43,239 bases of DNA, from NCBI GenBank assembly GCA_025465035.1, contig JAODMH010000021.1, positions 1 to 43,239 on the forward strand. Direction: 5' to 3'. The first letter of the stretch is position 1; each line of letters opens with the position of its first letter. Below are positions 33,340 through 42,249 of this stretch, one piece after another. Made by a program: the position numbers and the translations under genes. The stretch comes from Microbacteriaceae bacterium. GTDB taxonomy: Bacteria > Actinomycetota > Actinomycetes > Actinomycetales > Microbacteriaceae. A model generated the notes under the pieces. That model did not search any database. It worked only from the letters and a program-made list of their open reading frames with translations, and was not told the DNA's origin.

Positions 33340-33888
33340 ATGAGTGAGCTCAGTACCCGTAGCGAGGATTCTCGTTACGACCTCGGTCTGCTCTTCACCG
33401 ACGGTCTTCCCGACCTCGACGACACGGCAGGCTATCGAGGCGCGATCGCCGCCCGCGCCGCCGGAATCAGCTATCGCCAGCTGGACTACTGGGCCCGAAC
33501 CGAGCTCGTGGAGCCGACGGTGCGTGGTGCGGCCGGATCGGGATCGCAGCGGTTGTACGGCTTTCGCGACATCCTCGTCCTCAAACTGGTCAAGCGGCTG
33601 CTCGATACGGGAATCTCGCTGCAGCAGATCCGCACCGCGGTGAACCAGCTCCGCGAGGCAGGAGTCAACGACCTCGCCCAGACCACCCTCATGAGCGACG
33701 GGGCCAGCGTCTACCTGTGCACCTCGAACGACGAGGTCATCGACCTCGTCAGCCGTGGTCAGGGCGTCTTCGGCATCGCCGTCGGCAAGGTGCTACGCGA
33801 GGTCGAGACGAGTCTCGTCGAGCTCGATTCCGAGCGGCCGGATGCGGCGGACGAACTCGCTATTCGCCGCGCCTCGAGGGCGTCCTAG
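33340..33888 (+). CDS. MerR-family regulator (Rv1830-like)
   Basis: A regulator of about 182 residues from the ATG at 33340, which has GAAAGG seven bases upstream; an in-frame ATG at 33304 would add 12 residues. The MerR helix-turn-helix begins at ISYRQLDYWARTELVEPTVRGAAGSGSQRLYGFRDILVLKLVKRLLDTGISLQQIRTAV. The C-terminal part (SVYLCTSNDEVIDLVSRGQGVFGIAVGKVLREVE) corresponds to the dimerisation domain of the Rv1830 group. In mycobacteria a DUF151 nuclease-like gene (Rv1829) lies between the two MerR genes; here only 170 non-coding bases do. Confidence 0.88.
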   Translation: MSELSTRSEDSRYDLGLLFTDGLPDLDDTAGYRGAIAARAAGISYRQLDYWARTELVEPTVRGAAGSGSQRLYGFRDILVLKLVKRLLDTGISLQQIRTAVNQLREAGVNDLAQTTLMSDGASVYLCTSNDEVIDLVSRGQGVFGIAVGKVLREVETSLVELDSERPDAADELAIRRASRAS

Positions 33889-33938
33889 CCGAAGTTCTCG
33901 ACCCTCCGCGATGGGACCGGAGCGGGCGGGCGATTCGG

Positions 33939-34766
33939 TTACGCAGTGACCGCGTATTCGCCGATCTTCGCCGTGCGGAGCACACGATCGAGCAGCAGGT
34001 CGAAGTTGTGTGCCATCTCCTGGGCGCTCTCACCCGGCCAGACGTGCAGCGGCTTCGCCGCTCCCTGGGCCTGCTGGAGCGACGTGCGCTCTGGTAGCTG
34101 AGGGCTGAGAACGAGTGGTCCGAACATGTCGCGGAGTTCCTTGATGCGGAACTGGTGTTCGAGTGACTGGATGCGAGCACGGTTGACGATGATTCCGAGC
34201 GGCTGGAGACGGGGAGAGAGGCCACGGCGGATCTCTTCGATCGCACGCAAAGCGCGATCGGCGGCCGCGACGGAGAAGAGGCCAGGCTCGGTCACAACGG
34301 TCACTCGGTCGCTGGCGGCCCAGGCAGTACGGGTGAGCGCGTTGAGCGAAGGGGCGCAGTCGATGAGCACCAGGTCATAGTCCGGTTCGACGTTCGCGAG
34401 GGCCTCTTCGAGCTTCCAGATATCGCGGATGCTCGGGTGCGGTCCGTCGAAATTGATCGCCGATGGACTGCCGATCATCACGTCGATCTTGCCGGCGCGA
34501 CCCCTGGTCCAGCCACTGGGTGCGATCGCGGCGCGAACGATTTTTTCTTTGGGGGAGGCGAGGACATCGGCGACGTTGAGATGCCCGGCGACATTGATGT
34601 CCATCCCCGTCGAAACGTCGGACTGTGGATCGAGGTCGACCACAAGGGTCCGGAGGCCCTTGGCGAAGGCTGCCGAGGCGAGCCCGAGCGTCACCGTGGT
34701 CTTTCCCACTCCTCCTTTGAGGGAGCTGACGCTGAGTACATGCACAAGAAGAGACGATACCTTCAC
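33939..34766 (-). CDS. ParA/Soj-family ATPase
   Basis: A 275-residue ParA-type ATPase. It has the deviant Walker A KGGVGKTT near the N-terminus ([19 protein letters not shown]), the switch region DLDPQSDVSTG and Walker B YDLVLIDCAPSLNALT. The chosen start is the GTG at 34766 with weak ribosome-site support; a GTG at 34745 would shorten it by seven residues. No ParB or parS is visible beside it, so it could position another cargo such as a cell-division or envelope complex. It is divergent from pyruvate carboxylase with 99 bases between. Confidence 0.9.
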   Translation of the reverse strand: MKVSSLLVHVLSVSSLKGGVGKTTVTLGLASAAFAKGLRTLVVDLDPQSDVSTGMDINVAGHLNVADVLASPKEKIVRAAIAPSGWTRGRAGKIDVMIGSPSAINFDGPHPSIRDIWKLEEALANVEPDYDLVLIDCAPSLNALTRTAWAASDRVTVVTEPGLFSVAAADRALRAIEEIRRGLSPRLQPLGIIVNRARIQSLEHQFRIKELRDMFGPLVLSPQLPERTSLQQAQGAAKPLHVWPGESAQEMAHNFDLLLDRVLRTAKIGEYAVTA

Positions 34767-34865
34767 TAGTCTGAAAGAACCTAAATCTTCGCGTTGCGGA
34801 TGCAGCGAATCGCGGCTGGGCTCTTCCGCCCCCGCCATAAGCTGGCCGGAGTCGGAAAGGACCAG

Positions 34866-37800
34866 ATGTTCACAAAGATCCTCGTGGCCAATCGCGGTGA
34901 GATCGCGATTCGTGCCTTCCGTGCCGCCTATGAGCTTGGCGCTTCTACGGTGGCAGTCTTCCCTTACGAGGATCGCAACTCGATGCACCGGTTGAAGGCT
35001 GACGAGGCCTACCAGATCGGCGAGAAGGGACATCCGGTCCGCGCGTATCTCGATGTCTCTGAGATCGTCCGCGTCGCCCTGGAATGCGGTGCGGACGCCA
35101 TCTATCCGGGCTATGGCTTCCTTTCCGAGAATCCGGAATTGGCAGAGGCAGCTGCTGCCGCCGGCATCACGTTCATCGGACCCGGTCAGCACGTGTTGGA
35201 GATGGCCGGCAACAAGGTCACGGCGAAGGAGCATGCGATCGCCGCCGGCGTTCCCGTGCTCAAGTCCACTCCGGCATCCCGGAATCTGGACGAACTCCTC
35301 GATGGTGCAGACGCGATCGGTTTCCCGATCTTTGCGAAGGCGGTCGCCGGTGGCGGTGGTCGCGGGATGCGCCGGGTCGAGAGGAAGGAAGATCTCAGGG
35401 CCGCGCTGGTAGAGGCGATGCGCGAGGCGGACAGCGCCTTCGGCGACTCGACGATGTTCCTCGAGCAGGCTGTCGTACGACCTCGCCATATTGAGGTGCA
35501 GATCCTCGCGGATGCCACGGGGGAGACCGTCCACCTCTTCGAGCGCGACTGTTCTGTGCAGCGACGGCATCAGAAGGTGGTGGAGATCGCGCCGGCGCCG
35601 AACCTCGACGAAGGCATCCGTCAGGCGATGTATCGAGATGCGATCGCCTTTGCGAAGAGCATCGGTTATGTGAACGCGGGAACCGTCGAGTTTCTGCTCG
35701 ACACTGCGGGGGAGCGTAAGGGCCAGCATTTCTTCATCGAGATGAACCCGCGCATCCAGGTGGAGCACACGGTGACGGAAGAGGTCACCGACGTCGACCT
35801 CGTGCAGTCGCAGATGCGCATCGCCTTCGGGCAGACGCTCAGGGAGCTCGGCCTGCAGCAGGACAACCTGCGGCTGCGTGGGGCAGCGCTGCAGTGCCGC
35901 ATCACGACCGAGGACCCCGCCGCCGGCTTCCGGCCGGACACCGGCAAGATCACCACGTACCGTTCGCCCGGCGGTGGCGGCATCCGTCTGGACGGCGGAA
36001 CTATCGATCCCGGTACGCAGATCAGCCCGCACTTCGATTCCATGCTCGTGAAGATGACCTGTCGCGGTCGCGACTTCCCCGCTGCAGTCGCGAGAGCCAA
36101 GCGAGGTCTTGCAGAGTTCCGCATCCGCGGCGTCTCGACCAACATCCCGTTCCTGCAGGCGGTGCTCGACGATCCATCGTTCGCCGCGGGAGATCTGAGC
36201 ACCTCCTTCATCGAGGAACGCCCTGAGTTGTTCGAAACGCACCAGTCGAAGGATCGCGGCACCAAGATCCTCAACTGGCTTGCGGATGTGACGGTCAACC
36301 ACCCGAACGGCCACGGAAACGACATCATCAACCCGGCCGTCAAGCTCCCGAAGCTCGACCTGTCTCGGCCGGCGCCGGCCGGTTCGCGTCAGCGACTGCT
36401 GGAACTCGGTCCGGTCGGGTTCGCCTCCGCACTTCGCCGGCAGACCGCTCTCGCGGTCACCGACACCACTTTCCGCGACGCCCATCAGTCGCTGCTCGCC
36501 ACCCGGGTGCGTACCAAGGACCTCGTCGCGGTCGCTCCGTATGTCGCGCGGATGACCCCGGAACTGCTCTCGGTGGAGGCCTGGGGTGGTGCGACCTACG
36601 ATGTGGCGCTGCGTTTCCTCGGTGAGGATCCCTGGGACCGGCTCGGGAGTCTGCGCGAGGCGCTGCCGAACATCGCCATCCAGATGCTGCTGCGTGGGCG
36701 CAATACTGTCGGGTACACGCCATACCCGACTGAGGTGACGGATGCCTTCGTGCGGGAGGCCGCGTCCACCGGCGTCGACATCTTCCGCATCTTCGACGCC
36801 CTCAACGATGTCTCGCAGATGCGTCCGGCCATCGATGCCGTGCTCGCCACGGGCAGCGCCGTCGCCGAGGTCGCGGTCTGCTACACGGGTGACCTGCTCG
36901 ACCCGGCGGAGGACCTCTATACCCTCGACTACTACTTGAGGCTTGCCGAACAGATCGTGGAGGCCGGCGCCCACATTCTTGCCATCAAGGACATGGCGGG
37001 GTTATTGCGCGCCAGCGCTGCGGAGAAGCTGGTGACCGCGCTGCGCGATCGCTTCGACCTCCCGGTCCATGTGCACACCCACGACACCGCCGGCGGTCAG
37101 TTGGCCACCCTGCTCGCTGCCAGCCGCGCCGGAGCGGACGCCGTGGATGTCGCAAGCGCACCGATGGCCGGAACGACCAGCCAGCCCTCTGCATCCGCTC
37201 TCGTCGCAGCGCTCGCGCACACCGAACGCGACACCGGGATCTCGCTACGGGCGGTTTCGGACCTCGAGCCGTACTGGGAGGCGGTGCGGCACGCCTATCG
37301 GCCCTTCGAGTCGGGATTGCCCGGCCCGACGGGGCGCGTCTACAAGCACGAGATCCCGGGTGGCCAGCTCTCCAACCTCCGTCAGCAGGCGATCGCGCTC
37401 GGCCTCGCCGACCAATTCGAGAAGATCGAGGATCTCTACGCCGCGGCCAACAAGATCCTGGGCCGCCCGCCGAAGGTCACGCCGTCCTCGAAGGTGGTCG
37501 GCGACCTGGCCCTGGCCCTCGCGGCCGCGAACGCCGACCCGGACGACTTCGAGCAGAATCCGGACAGATACGACATCCCCGACTCGGTAATCGGCTTCAT
37601 GGCCGGTGAACTCGGCGATCTGCCGGGTGGATGGCCAGAGCCGTTTCGCAGCAAGGTGCTCGCCGGCCGCAAAATCAAGATCGGCGTCGAGGACATCATC
37701 GAGGGTGATAGGACGGCGCTGGCCGGAGATCCGAAGTCGCGTCGCTCCACGCTCAACCGGCTGTTGTTCCCCACGCCGACGAAGCAGTTCGAGGAGGTAC

Positions 37801-38270
37801 GCGAACTCTACGGCGACCTTTCCGTCGTCGACACCGTCGACTACCTCTACGGTCTGCGCCAGGGCACGGAGCATGTGATCGAGATCAGTAAGGGCGTCAG
37901 CCTCTTCGTCGGCCTCGAGGCGATCGGGGAGGCCGACGACAAGGGCATGCGAACGGTGATGACCACCCTCAACGGTCAGCTGCGGCCGGTCTTCGTGCGG
38001 GACCGCGGGATCGCCGTGGAGAGCAAATCGGCGGAGAAAGCGGATGCGACCAAGCAGGGCCACGTCGCGGCCCCGTTCTCCGGCGTGGTCACACTCCAGG
38101 TCGCAGAGGGAGACCGGGTCGAGGCGGGACAGAGCGTCGCCTCGATCGAAGCCATGAAGATGGAGGCGGCCATCACCGCGGCCATCGCTGGCATCGTCCG
38201 CCGTCTGGCCGTGCCCAAGACCCAACAGGTGGATGGCGGCGATCTCCTCCTCGAGATCGAGCCAGCCTGA
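34866..38270 (+). CDS. pyc: Pyruvate carboxylase, single-chain
   Basis: A 1134-residue biotin enzyme carrying all domains on one chain. There is biotin carboxylase (1 to about 450, with the ATP-grasp loop AGGGGRGM at 161-168 and the EMNPRIQVEHTVTEE block), carboxyltransferase (from about 530, with DTTFRDAHQSLLATR and the metal-binding HTHDTAGGQ), the tetramerisation region, and biotinyl carrier with EAMKMEA, biotin on K1098. It makes oxaloacetate from pyruvate and bicarbonate to replenish the TCA cycle. The ATG at 34866 follows GGAAAGGA; an upstream ATG extends 24 residues without support. Proximity to garA places two controllers of TCA flux close together. Confidence 0.97.
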   Translation: MFTKILVANRGEIAIRAFRAAYELGASTVAVFPYEDRNSMHRLKADEAYQIGEKGHPVRAYLDVSEIVRVALECGADAIYPGYGFLSENPELAEAAAAAGITFIGPGQHVLEMAGNKVTAKEHAIAAGVPVLKSTPASRNLDELLDGADAIGFPIFAKAVAGGGGRGMRRVERKEDLRAALVEAMREADSAFGDSTMFLEQAVVRPRHIEVQILADATGETVHLFERDCSVQRRHQKVVEIAPAPNLDEGIRQAMYRDAIAFAKSIGYVNAGTVEFLLDTAGERKGQHFFIEMNPRIQVEHTVTEEVTDVDLVQSQMRIAFGQTLRELGLQQDNLRLRGAALQCRITTEDPAAGFRPDTGKITTYRSPGGGGIRLDGGTIDPGTQISPHFDSMLVKMTCRGRDFPAAVARAKRGLAEFRIRGVSTNIPFLQAVLDDPSFAAGDLSTSFIEERPELFETHQSKDRGTKILNWLADVTVNHPNGHGNDIINPAVKLPKLDLSRPAPAGSRQRLLELGPVGFASALRRQTALAVTDTTFRDAHQSLLATRVRTKDLVAVAPYVARMTPELLSVEAWGGATYDVALRFLGEDPWDRLGSLREALPNIAIQMLLRGRNTVGYTPYPTEVTDAFVREAASTGVDIFRIFDALNDVSQMRPAIDAVLATGSAVAEVAVCYTGDLLDPAEDLYTLDYYLRLAEQIVEAGAHILAIKDMAGLLRASAAEKLVTALRDRFDLPVHVHTHDTAGGQLATLLAASRAGADAVDVASAPMAGTTSQPSASALVAALAHTERDTGISLRAVSDLEPYWEAVRHAYRPFESGLPGPTGRVYKHEIPGGQLSNLRQQAIALGLADQFEKIEDLYAAANKILGRPPKVTPSSKVVGDLALALAAANADPDDFEQNPDRYDIPDSVIGFMAGELGDLPGGWPEPFRSKVLAGRKIKIGVEDIIEGDRTALAGDPKSRRSTLNRLLFPTPTKQFEEVRELYGDLSVVDTVDYLYGLRQGTEHVIEISKGVSLFVGLEAIGEADDKGMRTVMTTLNGQLRPVFVRDRGIAVESKSAEKADATKQGHVAAPFSGVVTLQVAEGDRVEAGQSVASIEAMKMEAAITAAIAGIVRRLAVPKTQQVDGGDLLLEIEPA

Positions 38271-38341
38271 CTGGCTCCGACCCGAGTACCGTTGCACGGT
38301 GGGGGCCGGATAAACTAGAGGGCTCGACCCGACGGAAGGCG

Positions 38342-38359
38342 TTGTTGTCATGACAACAA
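38342..38359. promoter_or_regulatory. 18-bp perfect palindrome over a start codon
   Basis: TTGTTGTCA is followed directly by its complement TGACAACAA. The ATG of the following gene (38350-38352) lies at the exact centre. It could be an operator that blocks early elongation or a hairpin that hides the start codon. A possible -10 box TAAACT lies about 35 bases upstream, so the palindrome would be in the transcript. Confidence 0.55.
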
Positions 38360-39663
38360 GAGGCAGACAATCTGACGAGCATGGGCTATACCCGGACTCT
38401 GAGAGTGATGTCGACCTGATCGACACGCCATCCGACGACCTGGCGTCCAGCCTGCCGGAGAGCCTCACCATCGAAGTGAGTCTCCCGAACACCGTTCACG
38501 CGGCACCCGATGACGAGCTCGCCGTCGCAATCGTCGAAAAGCCTGTCGATCCGGGACTCGTCGAAGTAATGGAGCCGACCACGATGTCCATCACGGTCGT
38601 CGCACCGCTGGTGGAGCCAGAACCGGAACCAGCAGCACCGGTCATCCCGGAACTGCCGGGCAACGACGACCGGGCGCTCAGCAGGCGGGACCGGATGCGT
38701 ACCGAGGCGTCGAGTACCCCGGAGGCCGCCGGCATGCTGACGGCCGATCGTCTGATCAACCGGCGCAGAAAGAAACGCACGAAGCCAGAGGGCGGCCTGA
38801 ACGCGTTCCTGTACGCGATCACGCTCCATGCTGTGAATCGGGGGGATTCTCCCAAGGTGCGCGCGCGCAAGGCGATCGAGGCACGCATCGATAAGCGGTT
38901 CGAGGGCGGGGCCCGCTTCATTCCGGTGCTGACTCGCAAGGGCGGGGTCGGCAAGACCACGATCACCGCACTGCTGGGCATGGCGCTCTCCGATACCCGC
39001 GAAGACCGCGTGATCGCGATCGATGCGAACCCCGACCGGGGAACGCTCTCCGAACGGGTCAATAAGCAGACGCGGTCCACCGTGAGGGATGTCGTGACCC
39101 TGGCTCCGACCATCACCAGCTTCAACGATTTCACCGCAATGGTGTCGCGTGACGAGACCCGCCTCGACATCCTCGCCTCGGACACCGACCCGCTGCTGTC
39201 GGAGGCCTTCGACGAGAACGACTACAACGTGGTCGCCGACCTCGCGGCCCGGTTCTATTCGATCGTGCTGACCGACTGTGGAACGGGCATCGTGCACTCC
39301 GTCATGCGTGCGACCCTGCAACGGGCCGACTCGGTGGTGATCGTCTCGGGCGGCAGCGTCGACGAGGCACGTCTCGCCTCCGAGACCCTCACCTGGCTCG
39401 AGGCCAACGGCTATGGCGAGCTCGTGCGCAACGCCGTGGTGGCGCTCAACACCGCGACGCAGGGCACCAACCTGGTCAAGCTCGAAGAGATCGAGGCCCA
39501 CTTCAAGTCACGGGTGCGCGAGATCGTGCGCATCCCATACGACCCCCAGCTCGCGGCCGGTTCCGTCATCAACTACAAGGACCTGAAGCCCCTCACCAAG
39601 GCCTCCGCGCGGGAACTGGCCGCCCTCGTGACGGACGGCCTCCCGGTTCGTCAGGGCGCCTGA
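38350..39663 (+). CDS. MinD/ParA-like ATPase with long disordered N-terminus
   Basis: A 437-residue protein. The first 105 residues are acidic, rich in Pro, Glu and Val, and likely disordered; a basic segment [12 protein letters not shown] follows. From about 190 there is a MinD/ParA ATPase with [24 protein letters not shown] and the Walker B region [11 protein letters not shown]. The architecture recalls ATPases associated with type VII secretion or cell-pole proteins in actinobacteria (EspI-like) but no secretion gene is present here. Its ATG sits inside an 18-bp palindrome. It may share a transcript with peptide deformylase, 98 bases downstream. Confidence 0.85.
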   Translation: MTTRGRQSDEHGLYPDSESDVDLIDTPSDDLASSLPESLTIEVSLPNTVHAAPDDELAVAIVEKPVDPGLVEVMEPTTMSITVVAPLVEPEPEPAAPVIPELPGNDDRALSRRDRMRTEASSTPEAAGMLTADRLINRRRKKRTKPEGGLNAFLYAITLHAVNRGDSPKVRARKAIEARIDKRFEGGARFIPVLTRKGGVGKTTITALLGMALSDTREDRVIAIDANPDRGTLSERVNKQTRSTVRDVVTLAPTITSFNDFTAMVSRDETRLDILASDTDPLLSEAFDENDYNVVADLAARFYSIVLTDCGTGIVHSVMRATLQRADSVVIVSGGSVDEARLASETLTWLEANGYGELVRNAVVALNTATQGTNLVKLEEIEAHFKSRVREIVRIPYDPQLAAGSVINYKDLKPLTKASARELAALVTDGLPVRQGA

Positions 39664-39761
39664 GCGTAACAGAGGCCGGCGCGTCCGAGTTCGGCCAGGG
39701 CATCGTCGCGGTCGGAAGCCGGGAAGACACAAGTGCACGAGAAGAGAGCAAGCAGGCGGGA

Positions 39762-40250
39762 ATGACGGAACGACAGATCAGGCTCTTCGGCGATCCCGTC
39801 TTGAAGACGGTGTCGGATCCCGTCAAACCGACCGATGACGTCAGGGGCCTCGTCGAAGACCTCGTGGAGACGGTCAAGGTGCCTGGTCGCGCCGGCGTCG
39901 CGGCCCCGCAGATCGGCGTGAATCAGCGCGCGTTCAGCTACAACGTCGACGGCAAGGTCGGCTACGTCATCAATCCCGTGGTCGTCGAACTCTCCGGCGA
40001 GCCCGAGCTCATGGACGAGGGTTGCCTTTCCGTGCCCGGGTTCTATTTCCCGCGTCTGCGCTATCCGTCCGCGCGCGTTGCCGGCGAAGATCTCGACGGC
40101 AACCCCATCGAACTGAGCGGGACGGGAGTCATGGCGCAGGCGTTGCAGCACGAGACAGATCATCTCGACGGCAAGCTCTACATCGACGGCCTCGAAAAGG
40201 GCGTCAGGCGCGAAGCCATGCGACTCATCCGCGAGTCCGACTGGTTCTAG
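39762..40250 (+). CDS. def: Peptide deformylase
   Basis: A 162-residue metalloenzyme that removes the formyl group from new N-terminal methionines. Motif II is EGCLSVPG with metal ligand C88, and motif III is HETDHLDG with H130, catalytic E131 and H134. Motif I, normally G-x-G-x-A-A-x-Q, reads R43-A-G-V-A-A-P-Q, so the first glycine is replaced by arginine. GGCGGGA precedes the ATG. Motif II with L-S-V-P-G is of the normal bacterial type. It is convergent with the acyl-CoA synthetase gene. Confidence 0.94.
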   Translation: MTERQIRLFGDPVLKTVSDPVKPTDDVRGLVEDLVETVKVPGRAGVAAPQIGVNQRAFSYNVDGKVGYVINPVVVELSGEPELMDEGCLSVPGFYFPRLRYPSARVAGEDLDGNPIELSGTGVMAQALQHETDHLDGKLYIDGLEKGVRREAMRLIRESDWF

Positions 40251-40254
40251 GCGG

Positions 40255-42075
40255 TCAGAGCGGGACGCCCTCCGTTGTGGGGGCGCCCTGATACATTCCC
40301 TCGATCACGTCGGCGTAGTCCTTCATGATGACGTTGCGCTTGATGCTGAGTTTCGGCGTCAGGTGCCCGCTCGCCTCGGTGAGGTCGCGGGGGAGGATCA
40401 CGAACTTGCGGATGGACTCGGCTCTTGAGACCGTCGAATTCGCGGCGTCCACCGCCCGTTGGACCTCCGCGACTACCTTGGGATTGGCGATGGCGTCGGC
40501 GACACTCATGCCGGCGTCTTCTCCGTTGTTGTTGAGCCAGACCGGGAGCATCTCTTCATCGAGCGTGATGAGCGCCGAAATGAATGGCTTCTGCTCGCCG
40601 ACGACGATCACCTGTCCGACGATCGGGTTGGCGCGGATCGGGTCTTCGAGCTGGGCTGGGGAGACGTTCTTTCCTCCGGCCGTGACGATGATCTCCTTCT
40701 TGCGCCCGGTGATCGTGAGGTAGCCGTCCTCGTCGATTTCCCCGATGTCGCCGGTCTTGAACCACTCGCCGTCGAAGACCTCTGCGGTCGCTTCCGGGTT
40801 CTTCCAGTAGCCGTCGAAGATGTCGATACCCTTGGCCTGGATCTCGCCGTCCGCGGCGATGCGCACCGACATTCCGGGAAGGGGCGGCCCGACCTTGCCG
40901 ATCTTGAAGTTCGACGGGAGGTTGACCGAGATGGGCGCTGTCGTCTCCGTGAGCCCGTAGCCCTCGAGAATGGTGATGCCCAGGCTGCGGTAGAAGTGCC
41001 CGAGACGCAGGCCGAGCGGGGCGGATCCGGAGACCGCGTACATGACGTTGCCGCCCATGGCCGAGCGGATCTTGGAGAGTACGAGCCGATCCAGCACGGC
41101 GAACTGGAGCCTCAGCCCGAATGGCACGCTCCCGGCATCCAGCGCCTTCGAATGGGCGATCGCGACCGCCGCCGCCCTCCGGAAAATCGAGCCCTTTCCG
41201 CCGGATTCCGCCTTCTGCTCCGAAGAGTTGTAGACCTTCTCGAACACCCGCGGTACCGCGAGCAGGAAGGTCGGTTTGAACGAGGCCATGGCGGGCAGCA
41301 ACTGCTTGGTATCTGCCTGGTGCCCGACCTTGACGCCACCGTGCACACTCAGGACGGCGATGAAGCGCGCGAAGATGTGCGCGGTGGTGATGAACAGCAG
41401 AGTGCTCGAGTTGGTGTTCACGACCTCGGGGATCGCCTTCGCCGCATTGCGGCTCAGTTCGACGAAGTTCGAGTGAGTGAGGATGCAGCCCTTCGGTCGA
41501 CCTGTCGTACCGGCGGTGTAGATCAGGGTCGCCATGTCGGCGCCGTTGGCAAGCGTGCGGCGCCGCTCGATTTCGATGTCAGGCACTTCGGCGCCGGCCG
41601 CAGCGAGTTTGTCGAGATCGCCGAGATTGATCTTCCAGACCTGGCCGATCAACGGCAGGTCCGCATGGACCTCGTCGAAGCGGGCGAAATGGTCGGGCGT
41701 CTCCGTGATCATCGCGATCGCGCCGGAGTCCGTCAGGTTCCAGTGCACCTGGCTCGGTGACGAGGTCTCGTAGATGGGGACCAGGATGGCGCCAGCGAAC
41801 CAGGTCGCGAAGTCGATGAGTGTCCACTCATAGCGTGTCTTGCACATCAGGCCGATCTTGTCGCCTGGCTGGATGCCGGAGGCGACGAGCCCCTTGGAGA
41901 GTGCGACGACCTGTCGCAGAAACTCCTTGGCCGTGACATCTTGCCAGCCGCCATCCGCCGTTGGCAGGGCGAAGAGGGCGAGGTCGGGCGTCGCGGTGAC
42001 TCGATCGACCAGCAGGTCGGTTGCGTTGGCATCCGGGTCTGCTGCGACCACGGCGGGTACATCGAACTGTTGCAC
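40255..42075 (-). CDS. fadD: Long-chain acyl-CoA synthetase (AMP-forming)
   Basis: A 606-residue ANL-superfamily enzyme: P-loop-like motif LIYTAGTTGRPKGCILTHSNF, the A5 motif YGLTETTAPIS, A7 EWFKTGDIG and the late GRKKEIIVTAGGKNVSP. It activates fatty acids to acyl-CoA via acyl-AMP. The protein resembles the cytosolic-face FadD15 type of actinobacteria. The GTG at 42075 has AAAGGAG at good spacing; an upstream ATG at 42144 adds 23 residues without support. It is divergent from the glucokinase gene. Confidence 0.93.
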   Translation of the reverse strand: MQQFDVPAVVAADPDANATDLLVDRVTATPDLALFALPTADGGWQDVTAKEFLRQVVALSKGLVASGIQPGDKIGLMCKTRYEWTLIDFATWFAGAILVPIYETSSPSQVHWNLTDSGAIAMITETPDHFARFDEVHADLPLIGQVWKINLGDLDKLAAAGAEVPDIEIERRRTLANGADMATLIYTAGTTGRPKGCILTHSNFVELSRNAAKAIPEVVNTNSSTLLFITTAHIFARFIAVLSVHGGVKVGHQADTKQLLPAMASFKPTFLLAVPRVFEKVYNSSEQKAESGGKGSIFRRAAAVAIAHSKALDAGSVPFGLRLQFAVLDRLVLSKIRSAMGGNVMYAVSGSAPLGLRLGHFYRSLGITILEGYGLTETTAPISVNLPSNFKIGKVGPPLPGMSVRIAADGEIQAKGIDIFDGYWKNPEATAEVFDGEWFKTGDIGEIDEDGYLTITGRKKEIIVTAGGKNVSPAQLEDPIRANPIVGQVIVVGEQKPFISALITLDEEMLPVWLNNNGEDAGMSVADAIANPKVVAEVQRAVDAANSTVSRAESIRKFVILPRDLTEASGHLTPKLSIKRNVIMKDYADVIEGMYQGAPTTEGVPL

Positions 42076-42249
42076 GGCAACTCCTTTGGCACCGGTGGGA
42101 AGTCTTTTCAGCTTACCGGGGGTAACGTCGGCGACCAGGGGCAAATGGCATGTGGCACCGGCCTTGCCTAAACTCTAAGTGGCGTATCTGGGCAACCGAT
42201 GAGGTTCGACCCGCGCTACTCATCCGCAGAAAGAAAAGGTCACCCGCCT

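Noticed and set aside
33939-36974. A 1011-codon minus-strand open frame across the ParA and pyruvate carboxylase region
   Set aside because: Only the last 275 codons show protein homology (ParA). The rest is antisense to pyruvate carboxylase and rich in the Arg, His and Asp typical of shadow frames.
40459-41760. 433-codon plus-strand frame inside the acyl-CoA synthetase region
   Set aside because: Antisense to a fully conserved enzyme. The Asp/Arg/Glu-rich composition is that of a GC-driven shadow frame.
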